The position numbers were made by a program, and so were the translations under genes. From positions 42,314-106,313 of the forward strand of contig JAHFSX010000022.1 of assembly GCA_023269675.1 (NCBI GenBank): a DNA stretch of 64,000 nt. The letters run 5' to 3'. Position 1 is the stretch's first letter; each line of letters starts with the position of its first letter. Shown piece by piece: positions 42,692 through 51,953 of this stretch. Origin of the DNA: Verrucomicrobiota bacterium (GTDB lineage: Bacteria; Verrucomicrobiota; Kiritimatiellia; RFP12; UBA1067). The notes beneath the pieces are model-generated. The model made no database searches, was not told the origin of the DNA, and saw only the letters and a program-made list of their open reading frames with translations.

Positions 42692-43471
42692 ATGGCCATT
42701 GAACTGACATTTCTGGGAACGGGGACCTCGGTGGGGGTCCCGATGATCGGTTGCCACTGCGAGGTGTGCTCATCGCAAGACCCGCGCAACACGCGTCGCC
42801 GGACCTGTCTGTACGTGCGCACGGAGCAGACGGCGTTCGTGATCGACACGCCGCCGGATTTCCGCCAGCAGGTGCTGGATGCCGGCATCGAGCGCGTGGA
42901 TGCGGTGGTCTTCACGCATGCCCATGCGGACCACATTTTCGGGTTCGACGACATCCGGCGTTTCAACACGCTGCAGAACTGCGTGATCCCCGCCTATGCC
43001 GATGCGGAGACGATGGAGGATATCCAGCGCGTCTTCCATTACGTGGGGAACAAGCCGGAGCCGAAGGGATTGTACCGCCCGCTGGTGAAATTCGTGGTGG
43101 TTGACGGGCCGTTCACGGTGGGCGACGTGCGGCTGACCCCGCTCGATGTGGAGCACGGGCGCAAGATGACGGGCTATCTGATCGAGCAGGGCGGGATCAG
43201 GATCGGCTATGTGCCGGACTGTTACACGATGCCGGCGGCGACGGTGGCCGCGCTGCGCGGGGTGGACGTGATGATCCTCGACGCGCTGCGCTACCGCCCG
43301 CACCCCTCGCACATCAGCGTGCAGGAAAGCCTGGCGCTGCTGGCGAAGATCCAGCCGAAGAAGGCGTATCTGATTCACCTGTGCCACGACGTGGACCATG
43401 CGGAACTCGAGCTGGAGCTCCCGCCGTCCGTGCATGTGAGTTATGACAGGCTGACCCTGCGGCTGGCATGA
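42692..43471 (+). CDS. PhnP-like metallo-beta-lactamase-fold phosphodiesterase
   Basis: The 259 residues begin L-T-F-L-G-T-G-T-S-x-G-V-P. A Cys pair follows (G-C-H-C-E-V-C), then R-R-R-T-C, the zinc motif T-H-A-H-A-D-H near 78, D-V-E-H-G and a final H-L-C-H-D, the arrangement of PhnP/RNase Z-like phosphodiesterases. The structural-zinc cysteines at the N-terminus support the PhnP group, which opens cyclic phosphoribose. No other phn genes are near, so the true substrate is open. The following promoter overlaps its stop codon. Confidence 0.88.
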   Translation: MAIELTFLGTGTSVGVPMIGCHCEVCSSQDPRNTRRRTCLYVRTEQTAFVIDTPPDFRQQVLDAGIERVDAVVFTHAHADHIFGFDDIRRFNTLQNCVIPAYADAETMEDIQRVFHYVGNKPEPKGLYRPLVKFVVVDGPFTVGDVRLTPLDVEHGRKMTGYLIEQGGIRIGYVPDCYTMPAATVAALRGVDVMILDALRYRPHPSHISVQESLALLAKIQPKKAYLIHLCHDVDHAELELELPPSVHVSYDRLTLRLA

Positions 43472-43496
43472 CAGCGGGGGCGGGTTATGGTACAGT
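43468..43496 (+). promoter_or_regulatory. Sigma-70-like promoter
   Basis: ATGACA and TACAGT are spaced by 17 bp. The -35 box overlaps the stop codon of the PhnP-like gene. It would drive the secreted-protein/S41/tsaD group with a leader of about 120 bases. Confidence 0.5.
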
Positions 43497-43622
43497 ATGC
43501 GGGGTGTTGAAAATCAGCGGACAGAATGGCTGACTGGCGCGCACGCCTGCGGACGGGCGCGCCGCATACGGGAATGCGCCTTGCGCATGGACGGTGGGTT
43601 TTCCAACGGATAGGAAGTCGAT

Positions 43623-44465
43623 ATGTTGACAGAGACGGGAAAGAATTTGGCGGCGCTCGGTTGCGCGGTGCTCTTCGCGGGTGCGGCGGCGGCCCAGCAG
43701 GTGGAGCTGACGCTGACGCTGGCCAACAACGCGTACGTGGTGGGCGAGCCGGTGCTGGTGCAGCTTGAGGCGCTCAACACGATGCGGGATCTGCTCGATG
43801 TGGGCGGCAAGGACTCCAAGGACGCGCTGGTGGTGGAGATCACCAAGGGGGGCGAGTACAACGAGCTCACGCCGTTCAGCGACGGGCCGATCGGCGGCAC
43901 GTTCCAGCTGAAGCCGGGCCAGAAATACCAGCAGAAGGTGGAGCTGGACAAGTGGTTCCCGGTGATCGAGGAGGGCAAGTACATCGTGCGGTTCGTGCTG
44001 GTGCATGAGGGCATGCGGTTCGAGTCGATCAAAAAGAGCTTCGACGTGGTGCCGGGGATTCCGGTCAAGGACGGCGTGCAGATGTTCGTGAAGCGGCAGA
44101 ATCAGAAGCGGCTGTTCAAGCTGGTTTTCTGGCACCGCAACCAGACGGACCGCCTGTTCCTGCGCATCGAGGATGACCCGAGCGGCAAGGTGTGGGACTC
44201 TCTGGATCTGGGCACGCTGCTGCGGTCGTCCGAGCCGAAGCTCGACATCTCGCCGGAGGGCGAGGTGACGGTGCTGCACCGCGCCACGCAGGATGCTTAC
44301 ATCCGCACGGTTTTGTGGTCGCTGCCCGACGCGGTGGAGGTGGTCGAGCGCAACAACCTGATCGACCCCGAGATTTCGGCCTCGCAGCGGGTCAAGTCGC
44401 TCTACGGCGAGATGGTGGACGACGGCGGGGACAAAAAGAAGAAGTCATGGTGGAAGTTCTGGTAA
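43623..44465 (+). CDS. Conserved secreted protein of unknown function
   Basis: The 280 residues have a signal peptide (cleaved near A-A-A-Q, residue 25) and a mostly beta-strand mature part. The first half resembles an Ig-like fold (V-E-L-T-L-T-L-A-N-N-A-Y-V-V-G-E-P-V ... G-K-Y-I-V-R-F-V-L). The C-terminus is Lys/Trp-rich (K-K-K-K-S-W-W-K-F-W), unusual for a soluble periplasmic protein and possibly a membrane- or partner-binding tail. It lies 29 bases before the S41 protease gene and is probably co-transcribed with it. Confidence 0.75.
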   Translation: MLTETGKNLAALGCAVLFAGAAAAQQVELTLTLANNAYVVGEPVLVQLEALNTMRDLLDVGGKDSKDALVVEITKGGEYNELTPFSDGPIGGTFQLKPGQKYQQKVELDKWFPVIEEGKYIVRFVLVHEGMRFESIKKSFDVVPGIPVKDGVQMFVKRQNQKRLFKLVFWHRNQTDRLFLRIEDDPSGKVWDSLDLGTLLRSSEPKLDISPEGEVTVLHRATQDAYIRTVLWSLPDAVEVVERNNLIDPEISASQRVKSLYGEMVDDGGDKKKKSWWKFW

Positions 44466-44494
44466 GGCGTGTGGAACACGCAGAGGACGGGCGC

Positions 44495-45820
44495 ATGCGA
44501 GGATCTCTGGCGGGCGTGAAGCAATGGGCGTGGGCGGCCGGGCTGGCGGTTCTGGCCGGCGGGTGCGCGACGCACGGTCCGGTGGCCGCGACGCAGCCGG
44601 CGGCCGCGACGGCCGTGCCGGCTGTGGCGGCGGCCGCGCCCGGCGGGGACGAGGCGGCGTTTGACGACATCGCCGTCCTGACCGAGGCGATGCTGCTGGT
44701 GCGGCGGTACTACGTCGAGGAGAAGCCGTTCAAGGACGTGGTGTACGGCGCGATCAACGGCATGTTGACCGAGCTGGACCCCAACAGCTCCTTCCTGCCG
44801 CCCAAGCCGCTGGCCAGTCTGGAAGAGGAGACGCGCGGCAGTTTCGGCGGGATCGGCGTGAATGTCGGGGTAGAGGGCGGCGGGGTCAAGGTGATCGCGC
44901 CGATCGAGGACTCGCCGGCGTTCAAGGCGGGCATCCACGCGGGCGACACCATCACGGCGGTGGACGGCAAGAAGCTCGCGGGCGTGTCGATGGACGAGGC
45001 GGTCTGCGCGTTGCGCGGCGAGAAGGGCTCGCCGGTGAAGGTGACGCTCGAGCGCGAGAACGGCGAGAAGGTGGATGTGGCGCTGGTGCGCGACGACATC
45101 AAGGTGACCAGCGTGAAGGGGGTGCGCGCGTTGGGCGACGGGATCGGGTATCTGCGGATCACCCAGTTCAGCGAGCCGGTCGCGGAGGATTTCGCCCTGG
45201 CGCTGGCGGCGCTCGACAAAGCGAAGATCACGGATCTGATCATCGATCTGCGCGACAATCCGGGCGGCTTGCTGGAGTCGGCGGTGGGCGTGGCCGAGCA
45301 GATGCTGCCTAAGGGGACGGAGATTGTGACGGTGCGCGGCCGCGAGGGCGCGGGCGCGAAGCCGCAGCAGCGGTTCGAGGCCGGGCCGTGCGAGCGGCGG
45401 TACACCGACCTGCCGGTCGCGGTGCTGGTGAACGGCGGCAGCGCGAGCGCGTCGGAGATCGTGGCCGGTGCGTTCAAGGCGCACAAGCGGGCGGTGCTGG
45501 TGGGCGAGACGACCTACGGCAAGGCCTCGGTGCAGAACGTGATCAAGATGGCGCTGCGTCCGGATTGCGCGGTGCGCCTGACGACCGGGTACTACTACAC
45601 GCCGGACGGCAAGATGATCCACGGGCAGGGGATCGCGCCGGACGTGCAGGTGGCGATGTCGAAAGCCGAATGGCGGCAGGCGCAGATGCGGCGGCTGTAC
45701 GACGAGATGCCCGGGGCCAAGACCGGCGGCCTGCAGAAACTGGTGCCGGACGCGAAAGACGAGCAACTGGAGCGTGCGAAAGAGGTGCTCAAGGGCGCCC
45801 GCATTTTGCACAAGGGCTGA
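44495..45820 (+). CDS. S41-family C-terminal processing protease, lipoprotein
   Basis: The 441 residues start with a lipoprotein signal ending in L-A-G-G-C (near 24). A tail-specific protease layout follows: helical N-region (V-R-R-Y-Y-V), PDZ domain at about 115-200 (I-E-D-S-P-A-F-K-A-G-I-H-A-G-D-T-I), then the catalytic core with Ser in N-G-G-S-A-S-A-S-E near 314 and Lys in Y-G-K-A-S-V-Q near 342. It degrades or trims periplasmic proteins. GAGGAC before 44495 supports this start; an in-frame ATG at 44447 would overlap the previous gene. It lies 18 bases before tsaD. Confidence 0.93.
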   Translation: MRGSLAGVKQWAWAAGLAVLAGGCATHGPVAATQPAAATAVPAVAAAAPGGDEAAFDDIAVLTEAMLLVRRYYVEEKPFKDVVYGAINGMLTELDPNSSFLPPKPLASLEEETRGSFGGIGVNVGVEGGGVKVIAPIEDSPAFKAGIHAGDTITAVDGKKLAGVSMDEAVCALRGEKGSPVKVTLERENGEKVDVALVRDDIKVTSVKGVRALGDGIGYLRITQFSEPVAEDFALALAALDKAKITDLIIDLRDNPGGLLESAVGVAEQMLPKGTEIVTVRGREGAGAKPQQRFEAGPCERRYTDLPVAVLVNGGSASASEIVAGAFKAHKRAVLVGETTYGKASVQNVIKMALRPDCAVRLTTGYYYTPDGKMIHGQGIAPDVQVAMSKAEWRQAQMRRLYDEMPGAKTGGLQKLVPDAKDEQLERAKEVLKGARILHKG

Positions 45821-45838
45821 AGGGCGGAACACGGGCGA

Positions 45839-46918
45839 ATGACTGTTTTAGGGATCGAGACCTCTTGCGACGAATCGGCGGCCGCGGTTGTCGAGAACGG
45901 CCGCGACGTGCTGTCGAGCGTGGTGTTCAGCCAGGTGCCGCTGCACCTGCCGTACGGCGGCGTGGTCCCGGAGATCGCCTCGCGCAGCCACGTCGAAAAA
46001 ATCTCAGGCGTGATCCGCGAGGCGCTGTGCGGGGCGTTCGGCGCGCCGGGCGCGACCGAGGTCAGCCCCGACTGGTGGTCGCGGATCGACGCGGTGGCGG
46101 TGACCTACGGGCCGGGGCTGGCGAGTTCGCTGATCGTCGGGCTCTCGGCGGCCAAGGGTCTGGCCCTGCGGCTGGGCAGGCCGCTGATCGGCATCAACCA
46201 TATCGAGGCGCATATCCACTCGGTATTCCTGAGCCCGGACGCGCCGGCCCCGCGCGAGGCGGGGCCGGTGTTGGCGCTGGTGGTCTCGGGGGGGCACTCC
46301 TGCTGGGTCGACATGCCGCAGCCGGGGGCCTACACGATCATCGGGCAGACGCTCGACGATGCGGCGGGCGAGGCGTTCGACAAGGCCGCCAAGCTCCTGG
46401 GGCTCGGCTATCCGGGCGGGCCGGCGATCGACCGGGTGGCGCGGCAGGCGGCGCGGCGCGACGCGGTGGCCTTCCCGAAAGGCCGGCCCAAGCCGGGCAA
46501 TCCGGCGCTGGGCGCGCTGCAGGCTGAGCTGTGCGTGAGTTTCAGCGGCCTGAAGACGGCGCTGATGTATCACTTGCGGGAGCAGCCGGCCAAGGACGAG
46601 GCCCGCGTCGCCGAGGTCGCGGCGGCGTATCAGGAGGCGATCGTCGAGGCGCTGGCGGAACGGTGCGAGCGGGCGCTGGCGGGGGGGCGGTACCGCGCGC
46701 TGGCGGTGGGCGGGGGCGTGTCGCTGAACCGGCGGCTGCGCGAGCGTCTGGCGCAGGTGACGGAGCGCGCGGGCGTGCGGCTGCTGCTGGCCGAGCCGCG
46801 CTTCTGCGGGGACAACGCGGCCATGATCGCGGGCCTCGCGGGCGCGGGCGGCGGGGTGCGGGGGGAGGCGGCGATGCGGCTAGACGTGTCACCGGCCCTG
46901 GAGGCTGGCGGCTGCTGA
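45839..46918 (+). CDS. tsaD: tRNA N6-adenosine threonylcarbamoyltransferase TsaD
   Basis: Transfers threonylcarbamoyl to A37 of tRNAs, together with TsaB. The 359 residues have the N-terminal V-L-G-I-E-T-S-C-D-E-S, the metal motif H-I-E-A-H near 120, the V-S-G-G-H segment and V-G-G-G-V-S-L-N-R near 285. It is slightly longer than the usual 335-345 because of an insertion near residue 70. It is probably expressed with the upstream protease gene. Confidence 0.96.
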   Translation: MTVLGIETSCDESAAAVVENGRDVLSSVVFSQVPLHLPYGGVVPEIASRSHVEKISGVIREALCGAFGAPGATEVSPDWWSRIDAVAVTYGPGLASSLIVGLSAAKGLALRLGRPLIGINHIEAHIHSVFLSPDAPAPREAGPVLALVVSGGHSCWVDMPQPGAYTIIGQTLDDAAGEAFDKAAKLLGLGYPGGPAIDRVARQAARRDAVAFPKGRPKPGNPALGALQAELCVSFSGLKTALMYHLREQPAKDEARVAEVAAAYQEAIVEALAERCERALAGGRYRALAVGGGVSLNRRLRERLAQVTERAGVRLLLAEPRFCGDNAAMIAGLAGAGGGVRGEAAMRLDVSPALEAGGC

Positions 46919-47113
46919 AACGGCGGGCCTTTCGGGCGGCCGCGACGGCGCTGTGCGCCCGTGCCGCGAACGGGCTGCGCGTGGCCGGTTCCGGGCCGGC
47001 TAGGGACTTGCGGAGAGTGAAAAAAACCGGTAAGCTTTCGGAACATTATAAGTCTGTGGGTTTGTGGCCTGCGGCGGATTGCATGTCGGCCTTCATGCCA
47101 GATAGGGATAGCG

Positions 47114-50100
47114 ATGATAACAGGTTTCAAAGAGGCGTCTTCGGACAAGCGTAAAATCGACTTGTTTCTGTCGGCAGGTCTGGCCACGTTGGCGGCGCTG
47201 GTTTATGGGCTGACGGTCTCCCGAGGGGTTTACCCGGGGGAATCCGCCCATCTGATGGCGGTGTGCAGCGGAGTTGAGCCGCTCGACCTGCCCATGCATC
47301 CGGTCTGGGGGATGATCGTCTCGTGGTTGAGCGGCGTCTCGGTTTTCTCGCTGCCGCTGCGCCTCAACCTGTTCAGCGCGTTCTGTTCGGTGGTTTCGGT
47401 CGTGCTGATGTACCGGCTGATGAGTTTCCTGATCCACGACATCATTTACGAGGAGTACTCGGTCGAGTACGCGCCGCGCGTGGCGGTCTGGGCCGGCGTG
47501 GTGTCGGCGCTGGCCTTCCTCTTTGCGGTGCCGGTGTGGCAGGCCGCGACACGGCTGCAGTACCAGAGCTTTGACCTGATGCTGGTGCTGGTTGCGGCGC
47601 ACCTGCTGATCCTTTACGCGAAAAGCCGCTGGCGGGTGTGCCTGGTGCTGTTTGCGCTCCTGTGCGGCGCGGGTATCGTGGAGTCGGCGTTTTTCATTCC
47701 CGTGTCGCCGGTGCTGCTGACGTTCCTGATCTATGTGCTGTGGAAGTGCGGGGACCTGACGCTTCCCCGCGTGACGTGGATGGGCGCGCTCGGCGTGGCG
47801 GGCATGGGTTTGTACTATGCTTTCGCCTACCGGTTTTTCAGCTCGCCTGAAGCCGAGCAGCTCGGATTCAAGAGCGTGATGGACGTGATGGTGGCGGTGT
47901 GGAAGACCCAGCTTCTGCAGCTGCGTTCGGGGCTGCCGCGCGTCGGCTGGCTGGTCCTGCTGCTGATGAGCGTGGTGCCGTGGGTGGCCGGCGGGCTCGC
48001 CTCGTTCCGCGCGCTGAACAACGAGCGCTCGTGGAGCCAGTATATCCTGCACTTCACGCTCAGCGTGCTCGTGGTGCTGGGCCTGACGAACGCCGTGTTC
48101 TCCCCGTGGGAGATTCTCAAGCCGCTCGGGCGCCTGCCGGTCTACTCGTACGCGATGCTGGCGATGTCGGCCGGCTATCTGGTGGCCTACTGGTACCTGT
48201 TGATGAAAGTGGCGCGTCCCCGGCGCGGGCATGAGGAATCGGTGCTGACCAAACAGGCCGGCGACTGGCTGGGCCTGATCCTCACCTACCCGCTGGCGGC
48301 GATCGTGCTGCTGGCGGCGATCATCAACGCGTTCGAGTGCAACGGCGCGCGCGGGGCGTTTGCGGACCGGTGCGCGAACGAGATCTTGAACCGCCTGGGA
48401 AGCCGCACCTGGTTTGTGACCGACGGCACCCTTGACCCGCACCTGCAGATTCTGGCCCGCGAGCGCGGCCAGGAGCTGAATCTGCTCTGCCTGCAGAAAG
48501 ACATGAGCCCGTTCTACCTGAAATCGATGGCGCGGCTGATCGAGGCGAAACACCTTTTCGATGCGGCGAACCTGCAGCGCATGAAGAGCACCCTGGATCT
48601 GGGCATCCTGCCTTTCATCCAGGACTGGTTCGCCATGGACAAGGAGATCGAGAAGAAGGTGGCGGTGTTCGGCGTGCCCGATTTCTGGTACACGGCCGGC
48701 ATCACGCCGGTGCCCGAGTTTTTCTTCTTCGCGGGGTGCCGCGACATCAAGACGCTCAAAGGCCAGCCGCTCCTGGCGGACTATACGGCGTTCTGGCATG
48801 ACATGGAGAAAGTCCTGTCGGTCAACAAGAAGGCGAGCGATGACCCGACGCTCCAGCTGAAGGCGCACCTGCGGCGGCATCTCGGTTTTGTGGCCAACAA
48901 CCTCGGCGTGCTGCTGGAGGACTTGGATAACGACGCCGACGCGTTCACGGCCTACACCTACGTGCACGACAAGCTGGACCCCGAAAACATCTCCGCCCTT
49001 TTCAACCGCTTCGAGATGGCGCGCCGCGGCGTGGCCGCAGCCAGCGCGAACAAGGACGCGATCGAGCGCGAGCTCAAGGATTTTATCGGGAGCCTGAAGC
49101 ACAAATACCCGCTGTGGTCGCTTTCACGGTACTACGGGTATGTGCGTTCGCCCGAGCTTTTTGCCCGCTTGGGGTGGGGCTGGGCCTTGTCGGGGCAGAC
49201 CGGCGCGGCTTTGGCGGGGGTGACCCGCGCCATCAACCTGCTGCCGTCGGACCAGCGGGTCGGCGCGATGCAGTCGATGGCGGCGATCTATGCCCTGTCG
49301 GATGACCGGAGCAAGACGGAGGCGGTTTACCAGGACATCATCAAGAGCGATCCGAACAACCGCACGGCCATGTTGGGCATGGCGCGTCTGGCCGTGCAGG
49401 AGGGTGCGCTCGAGAAGGCCAAGGCGTGGCTGGAGAAGGCGGCCAAATCGGAGGATAAACGCGGCGCGCTGGGCGTCGAGTGGGCGGTCATCCACCTGAT
49501 GAACAACGATGTGGGCCGCGCGCGCCTGGCGCTGCAGGAGGCGACCGACCTGCAGCCGAAGAACCTGCAGGCCTGGGCCATGCTGGCGATGGTTCAGCTG
49601 CAGCAGAACGAGACGGATGACATCGAGAAGGTGATCCTGCCGAAGATGGAGTCCATCGCGGGAACGGTGGACAACTATTTCATCCAGATCACCCGGGCGC
49701 AGGTGGCGATGAAAAAGGGCAAGAACCACCAGCGCGCGGCGCGCGAGGGGTTCATCCGCGCGAGCATGCTGCGGCCGGACATCCCCGGCGTGAAGGACAT
49801 GATCCTGCAGCTGGACATCGCCATGAACGACCAGCAGAGCGCCGAGCTGCACGCGCGCCAGGTGCTGCGCTCCAGCCGGAAACACGCCTTGGCGAATTAC
49901 GTGATGGGCTCCCTGCGCTTGCAGGAGGGCTCGTACGGCGAGGCGGAGGACTTCCTGCGGCGCAGTGTGGAAACGAGCCCGAGCTCGGCCGCCTTGAACG
50001 ATCTCGCCGAGGTCTTGCGCCGCATCCGCAAGTATGACGAAGCCGAGCAGTTCGCGCGGCAGGCGATCAAGCTGAACCCCGACCTGTATGTCGCCTGGGA

Positions 50101-50362
50101 GACCTTGGGCGCCGTCCTGCTCGAGTCGAACAAGGATCTGAACGAGGCCGAAAGCGCGGTGCGCAAAGCGATGACACTGTACGCGGACGATCTCCGCATC
50201 CGCATCACGCTGGCGCGGGTTCTGCTCAAGAAGGGCGAGATCGAACGCGCCCGCGAGACGATCCGCCAGCTCAAGAGCCGCCAGAGCGAGCTGTCGAAAT
50301 TCGACCAGGCCGAATTGGCGCGTCTGGCGGAAGAGGCTTCATCCGGCGCACGCACCCGTTGA
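47114..50362 (+). CDS. DUF2723 membrane protein with C-terminal TPR repeats
   Basis: The 1082-residue protein has an N-terminal multi-pass part (about 11 membrane helices to residue 420). Its early loop (Y-P-G-E-S-A-H-L ... M-H-P-V-W-G) is the DUF2723 pattern; the family is related to TMEM260-like protein O-mannosyltransferases. Residues of about 420-590 are soluble, and 600-1075 are TPR repeats (for example A-E-D-F-L-R-R-S-V-E-T-S-P-S-S-A-A-L-N-D-L-A). It could glycosylate exported proteins using a lipid-linked sugar, with the TPRs recognising substrates or partners (inference). The start is supported by AGGGATAGCG before the ATG. Confidence 0.85.
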   Translation: MITGFKEASSDKRKIDLFLSAGLATLAALVYGLTVSRGVYPGESAHLMAVCSGVEPLDLPMHPVWGMIVSWLSGVSVFSLPLRLNLFSAFCSVVSVVLMYRLMSFLIHDIIYEEYSVEYAPRVAVWAGVVSALAFLFAVPVWQAATRLQYQSFDLMLVLVAAHLLILYAKSRWRVCLVLFALLCGAGIVESAFFIPVSPVLLTFLIYVLWKCGDLTLPRVTWMGALGVAGMGLYYAFAYRFFSSPEAEQLGFKSVMDVMVAVWKTQLLQLRSGLPRVGWLVLLLMSVVPWVAGGLASFRALNNERSWSQYILHFTLSVLVVLGLTNAVFSPWEILKPLGRLPVYSYAMLAMSAGYLVAYWYLLMKVARPRRGHEESVLTKQAGDWLGLILTYPLAAIVLLAAIINAFECNGARGAFADRCANEILNRLGSRTWFVTDGTLDPHLQILARERGQELNLLCLQKDMSPFYLKSMARLIEAKHLFDAANLQRMKSTLDLGILPFIQDWFAMDKEIEKKVAVFGVPDFWYTAGITPVPEFFFFAGCRDIKTLKGQPLLADYTAFWHDMEKVLSVNKKASDDPTLQLKAHLRRHLGFVANNLGVLLEDLDNDADAFTAYTYVHDKLDPENISALFNRFEMARRGVAAASANKDAIERELKDFIGSLKHKYPLWSLSRYYGYVRSPELFARLGWGWALSGQTGAALAGVTRAINLLPSDQRVGAMQSMAAIYALSDDRSKTEAVYQDIIKSDPNNRTAMLGMARLAVQEGALEKAKAWLEKAAKSEDKRGALGVEWAVIHLMNNDVGRARLALQEATDLQPKNLQAWAMLAMVQLQQNETDDIEKVILPKMESIAGTVDNYFIQITRAQVAMKKGKNHQRAAREGFIRASMLRPDIPGVKDMILQLDIAMNDQQSAELHARQVLRSSRKHALANYVMGSLRLQEGSYGEAEDFLRRSVETSPSSAALNDLAEVLRRIRKYDEAEQFARQAIKLNPDLYVAWETLGAVLLESNKDLNEAESAVRKAMTLYADDLRIRITLARVLLKKGEIERARETIRQLKSRQSELSKFDQAELARLAEEASSGARTR

Positions 50363-50486
50363 GCGACCCCTGGCCGGTTGCGCGTCCGCGGCCGGCAAGC
50401 CGGGTGACGCCTTTGATCCGGGCGAAGGTCCGGCGGGCGTCGTTGTTCTGCCGGACGGGCGCGCTTTCTTCAAAAGGAGGGTGCCG

Positions 50487-51131
50487 ATGAAAGTCAGAAT
50501 GCTCATGCTCGTACCGCTGCTGCTCGGCGTCACAGCCTGCAGCACCGTCTACTATGGCGCGATGGAGAAGTTCGGCGTACACAAGCGCGATATCATGGTG
50601 GACCGCGTCAAGGCGGCGCGTGACTCGCAGAATGCGGCGAAGCAGCAGTTCCTGACAGCCCTGGATCAGTTCAAGGGCGTGGTCAGCTTCCAGGGCGGAG
50701 ACCTGGAGAAAGAGTACAGCCGGCTCGACGCCACGTTGCAGAAGAGCGAGGCTGCGGCAAATGCGGTGCGCGGCCGCATCCGCTCCGTCGAGGATGTCTC
50801 CGAGGCGCTGTTCAGCGAATGGCGGTCGGAGCTGAAACAGTACGCCAACAACACGCTCCGCGAGGCGAGCCAGCGGAAGTACGACAGCACGCAGGCGAAA
50901 TACACGGCGCTGATCGCGGCCATGCGGCGGGCCGAATCCAAACTCGAGCCCGCGCTGATCCCCTTGCGCGACCAGGTGCTGTTCATGAAACACAACCTGA
51001 ACGCGCGGGCGATCGCGGGCCTGAGCAGCGAGCTGAGCAGCGTCCAGACGAATGTGGACCAGCTCGTCCGCGACATGGAGCTCGCCGTTGCGCAGGCCGA
51101 CAGCTTCATCGCCGCGCTGCAGACGGAATAG
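50487..51131 (+). CDS. DUF2959 lipoprotein
   Basis: The 214 residues start with a lipoprotein signal ending in G-V-T-A-C (near 18). A coiled helical protein follows, with Y-Y-x-A-M-E-K-F-G-V-H-K-R-D-I-M-V-D-R-V near the mature N-terminus, the DUF2959 hallmark. The AAGGAGG site is perfectly spaced for the ATG at 50487. Function is unknown in the family. It lies 124 bases after the DUF2723 gene. Confidence 0.88.
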   Translation: MKVRMLMLVPLLLGVTACSTVYYGAMEKFGVHKRDIMVDRVKAARDSQNAAKQQFLTALDQFKGVVSFQGGDLEKEYSRLDATLQKSEAAANAVRGRIRSVEDVSEALFSEWRSELKQYANNTLREASQRKYDSTQAKYTALIAAMRRAESKLEPALIPLRDQVLFMKHNLNARAIAGLSSELSSVQTNVDQLVRDMELAVAQADSFIAALQTE

Positions 51132-51155
51132 GCGTCAGCCGTTTGCCCGAAACGC

Positions 51156-51911
51156 TCAGGCGCGCACGCGGCCGGTGTAGCAGGAGCAGAGGCCGAACGT
51201 GTAGGTCTCGAAGCGGCACTCGCTGAAGCCGGCGGCGCGGAGCAGGCCAAGCATGGCTTCGCCCTGCGGCACCTGTTCGATCGAGGCGGGCAGGTAGCGG
51301 TACTCGCGCGCCAGCCCGGTGAGCAGGCGCCCGACGAGCGGGACGGCGTGCCGCAGATAGAAGCGGCAGAGCGGCCTCAGCGGGAAGGCGCGCGGCTCGG
51401 AGAGCTCGAGGATCACTACGCGTCCGCCGGGCTTCAGCACGCGCCGGATCTCCGCAAACCCCGCGCCGAGATCCTCGAAGTTCCGCACGCCGAACGCGGC
51501 GGTCGCGGCATCGAACGTCGCGCCGGGAAAGTCGAGCGCGAGGCAGTCGCCGGTCTTTAACGTCACGCGCGCGTCCAATCCTGCGGCGGCCACTTTCTTG
51601 CGCCCGGCCGCCAGCATGCCGTCGGAGAGGTCGATGCCGGTGATCCGTGACCCCGGCAGGCGGCGCGCCGCGAGGATGGCGAAGTCGGCGGTGCCGGTGG
51701 CGACATCGAGCACGTGCGCCGGGACCTCGGAGCACAGATGCCGCAGCGCGCGGCGGCGCCAGCCGAGGTCGAGGCCCAGCGAGAGGATGCGGTTCAAGCG
51801 GTCGTAGCGGCGCGCGAGCGCATCGAACGCGCGCGTGATCTGCTCGCGCTTGCTCTCGTCCGAGGCGTACGGGGTGACGGCCTCGACTCGGGATTTCGGT
51901 TTCAGCGACAT
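51156..51911 (-). CDS. ubiE: Demethylmenaquinone/ubiquinone methyltransferase UbiE/MenG
   Basis: SAM-dependent C-methyltransferase of the last step(s) of menaquinone synthesis. The 251 residues contain F-D-x-L-A-R-R-Y-D-R-L-N-R-I-L-S, the SAM motif V-L-D-V-A-T-G-T-A-D-F-A and A-F-G-V-R-N-F-E-D, all typical. It is the last gene of the minus-strand operon and converges with the DUF2959 gene. It shows that the organism makes a respiratory quinone. Confidence 0.94.
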   Translation of the reverse strand: MSLKPKSRVEAVTPYASDESKREQITRAFDALARRYDRLNRILSLGLDLGWRRRALRHLCSEVPAHVLDVATGTADFAILAARRLPGSRITGIDLSDGMLAAGRKKVAAAGLDARVTLKTGDCLALDFPGATFDAATAAFGVRNFEDLGAGFAEIRRVLKPGGRVVILELSEPRAFPLRPLCRFYLRHAVPLVGRLLTGLAREYRYLPASIEQVPQGEAMLGLLRAAGFSECRFETYTFGLCSCYTGRVRA

Positions 51912-51953
51912 GGCGTGAGTCGTCTCCTGTGATGCCGGGCGTCTCCGGACGGC

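Noticed and set aside
47093..49102. 669-residue frame antisense to the DUF2723 gene
   Set aside because: Its composition is His/Arg/Gln-rich nonsense, the mirror of the hydrophobic coding strand, with no ribosome site.
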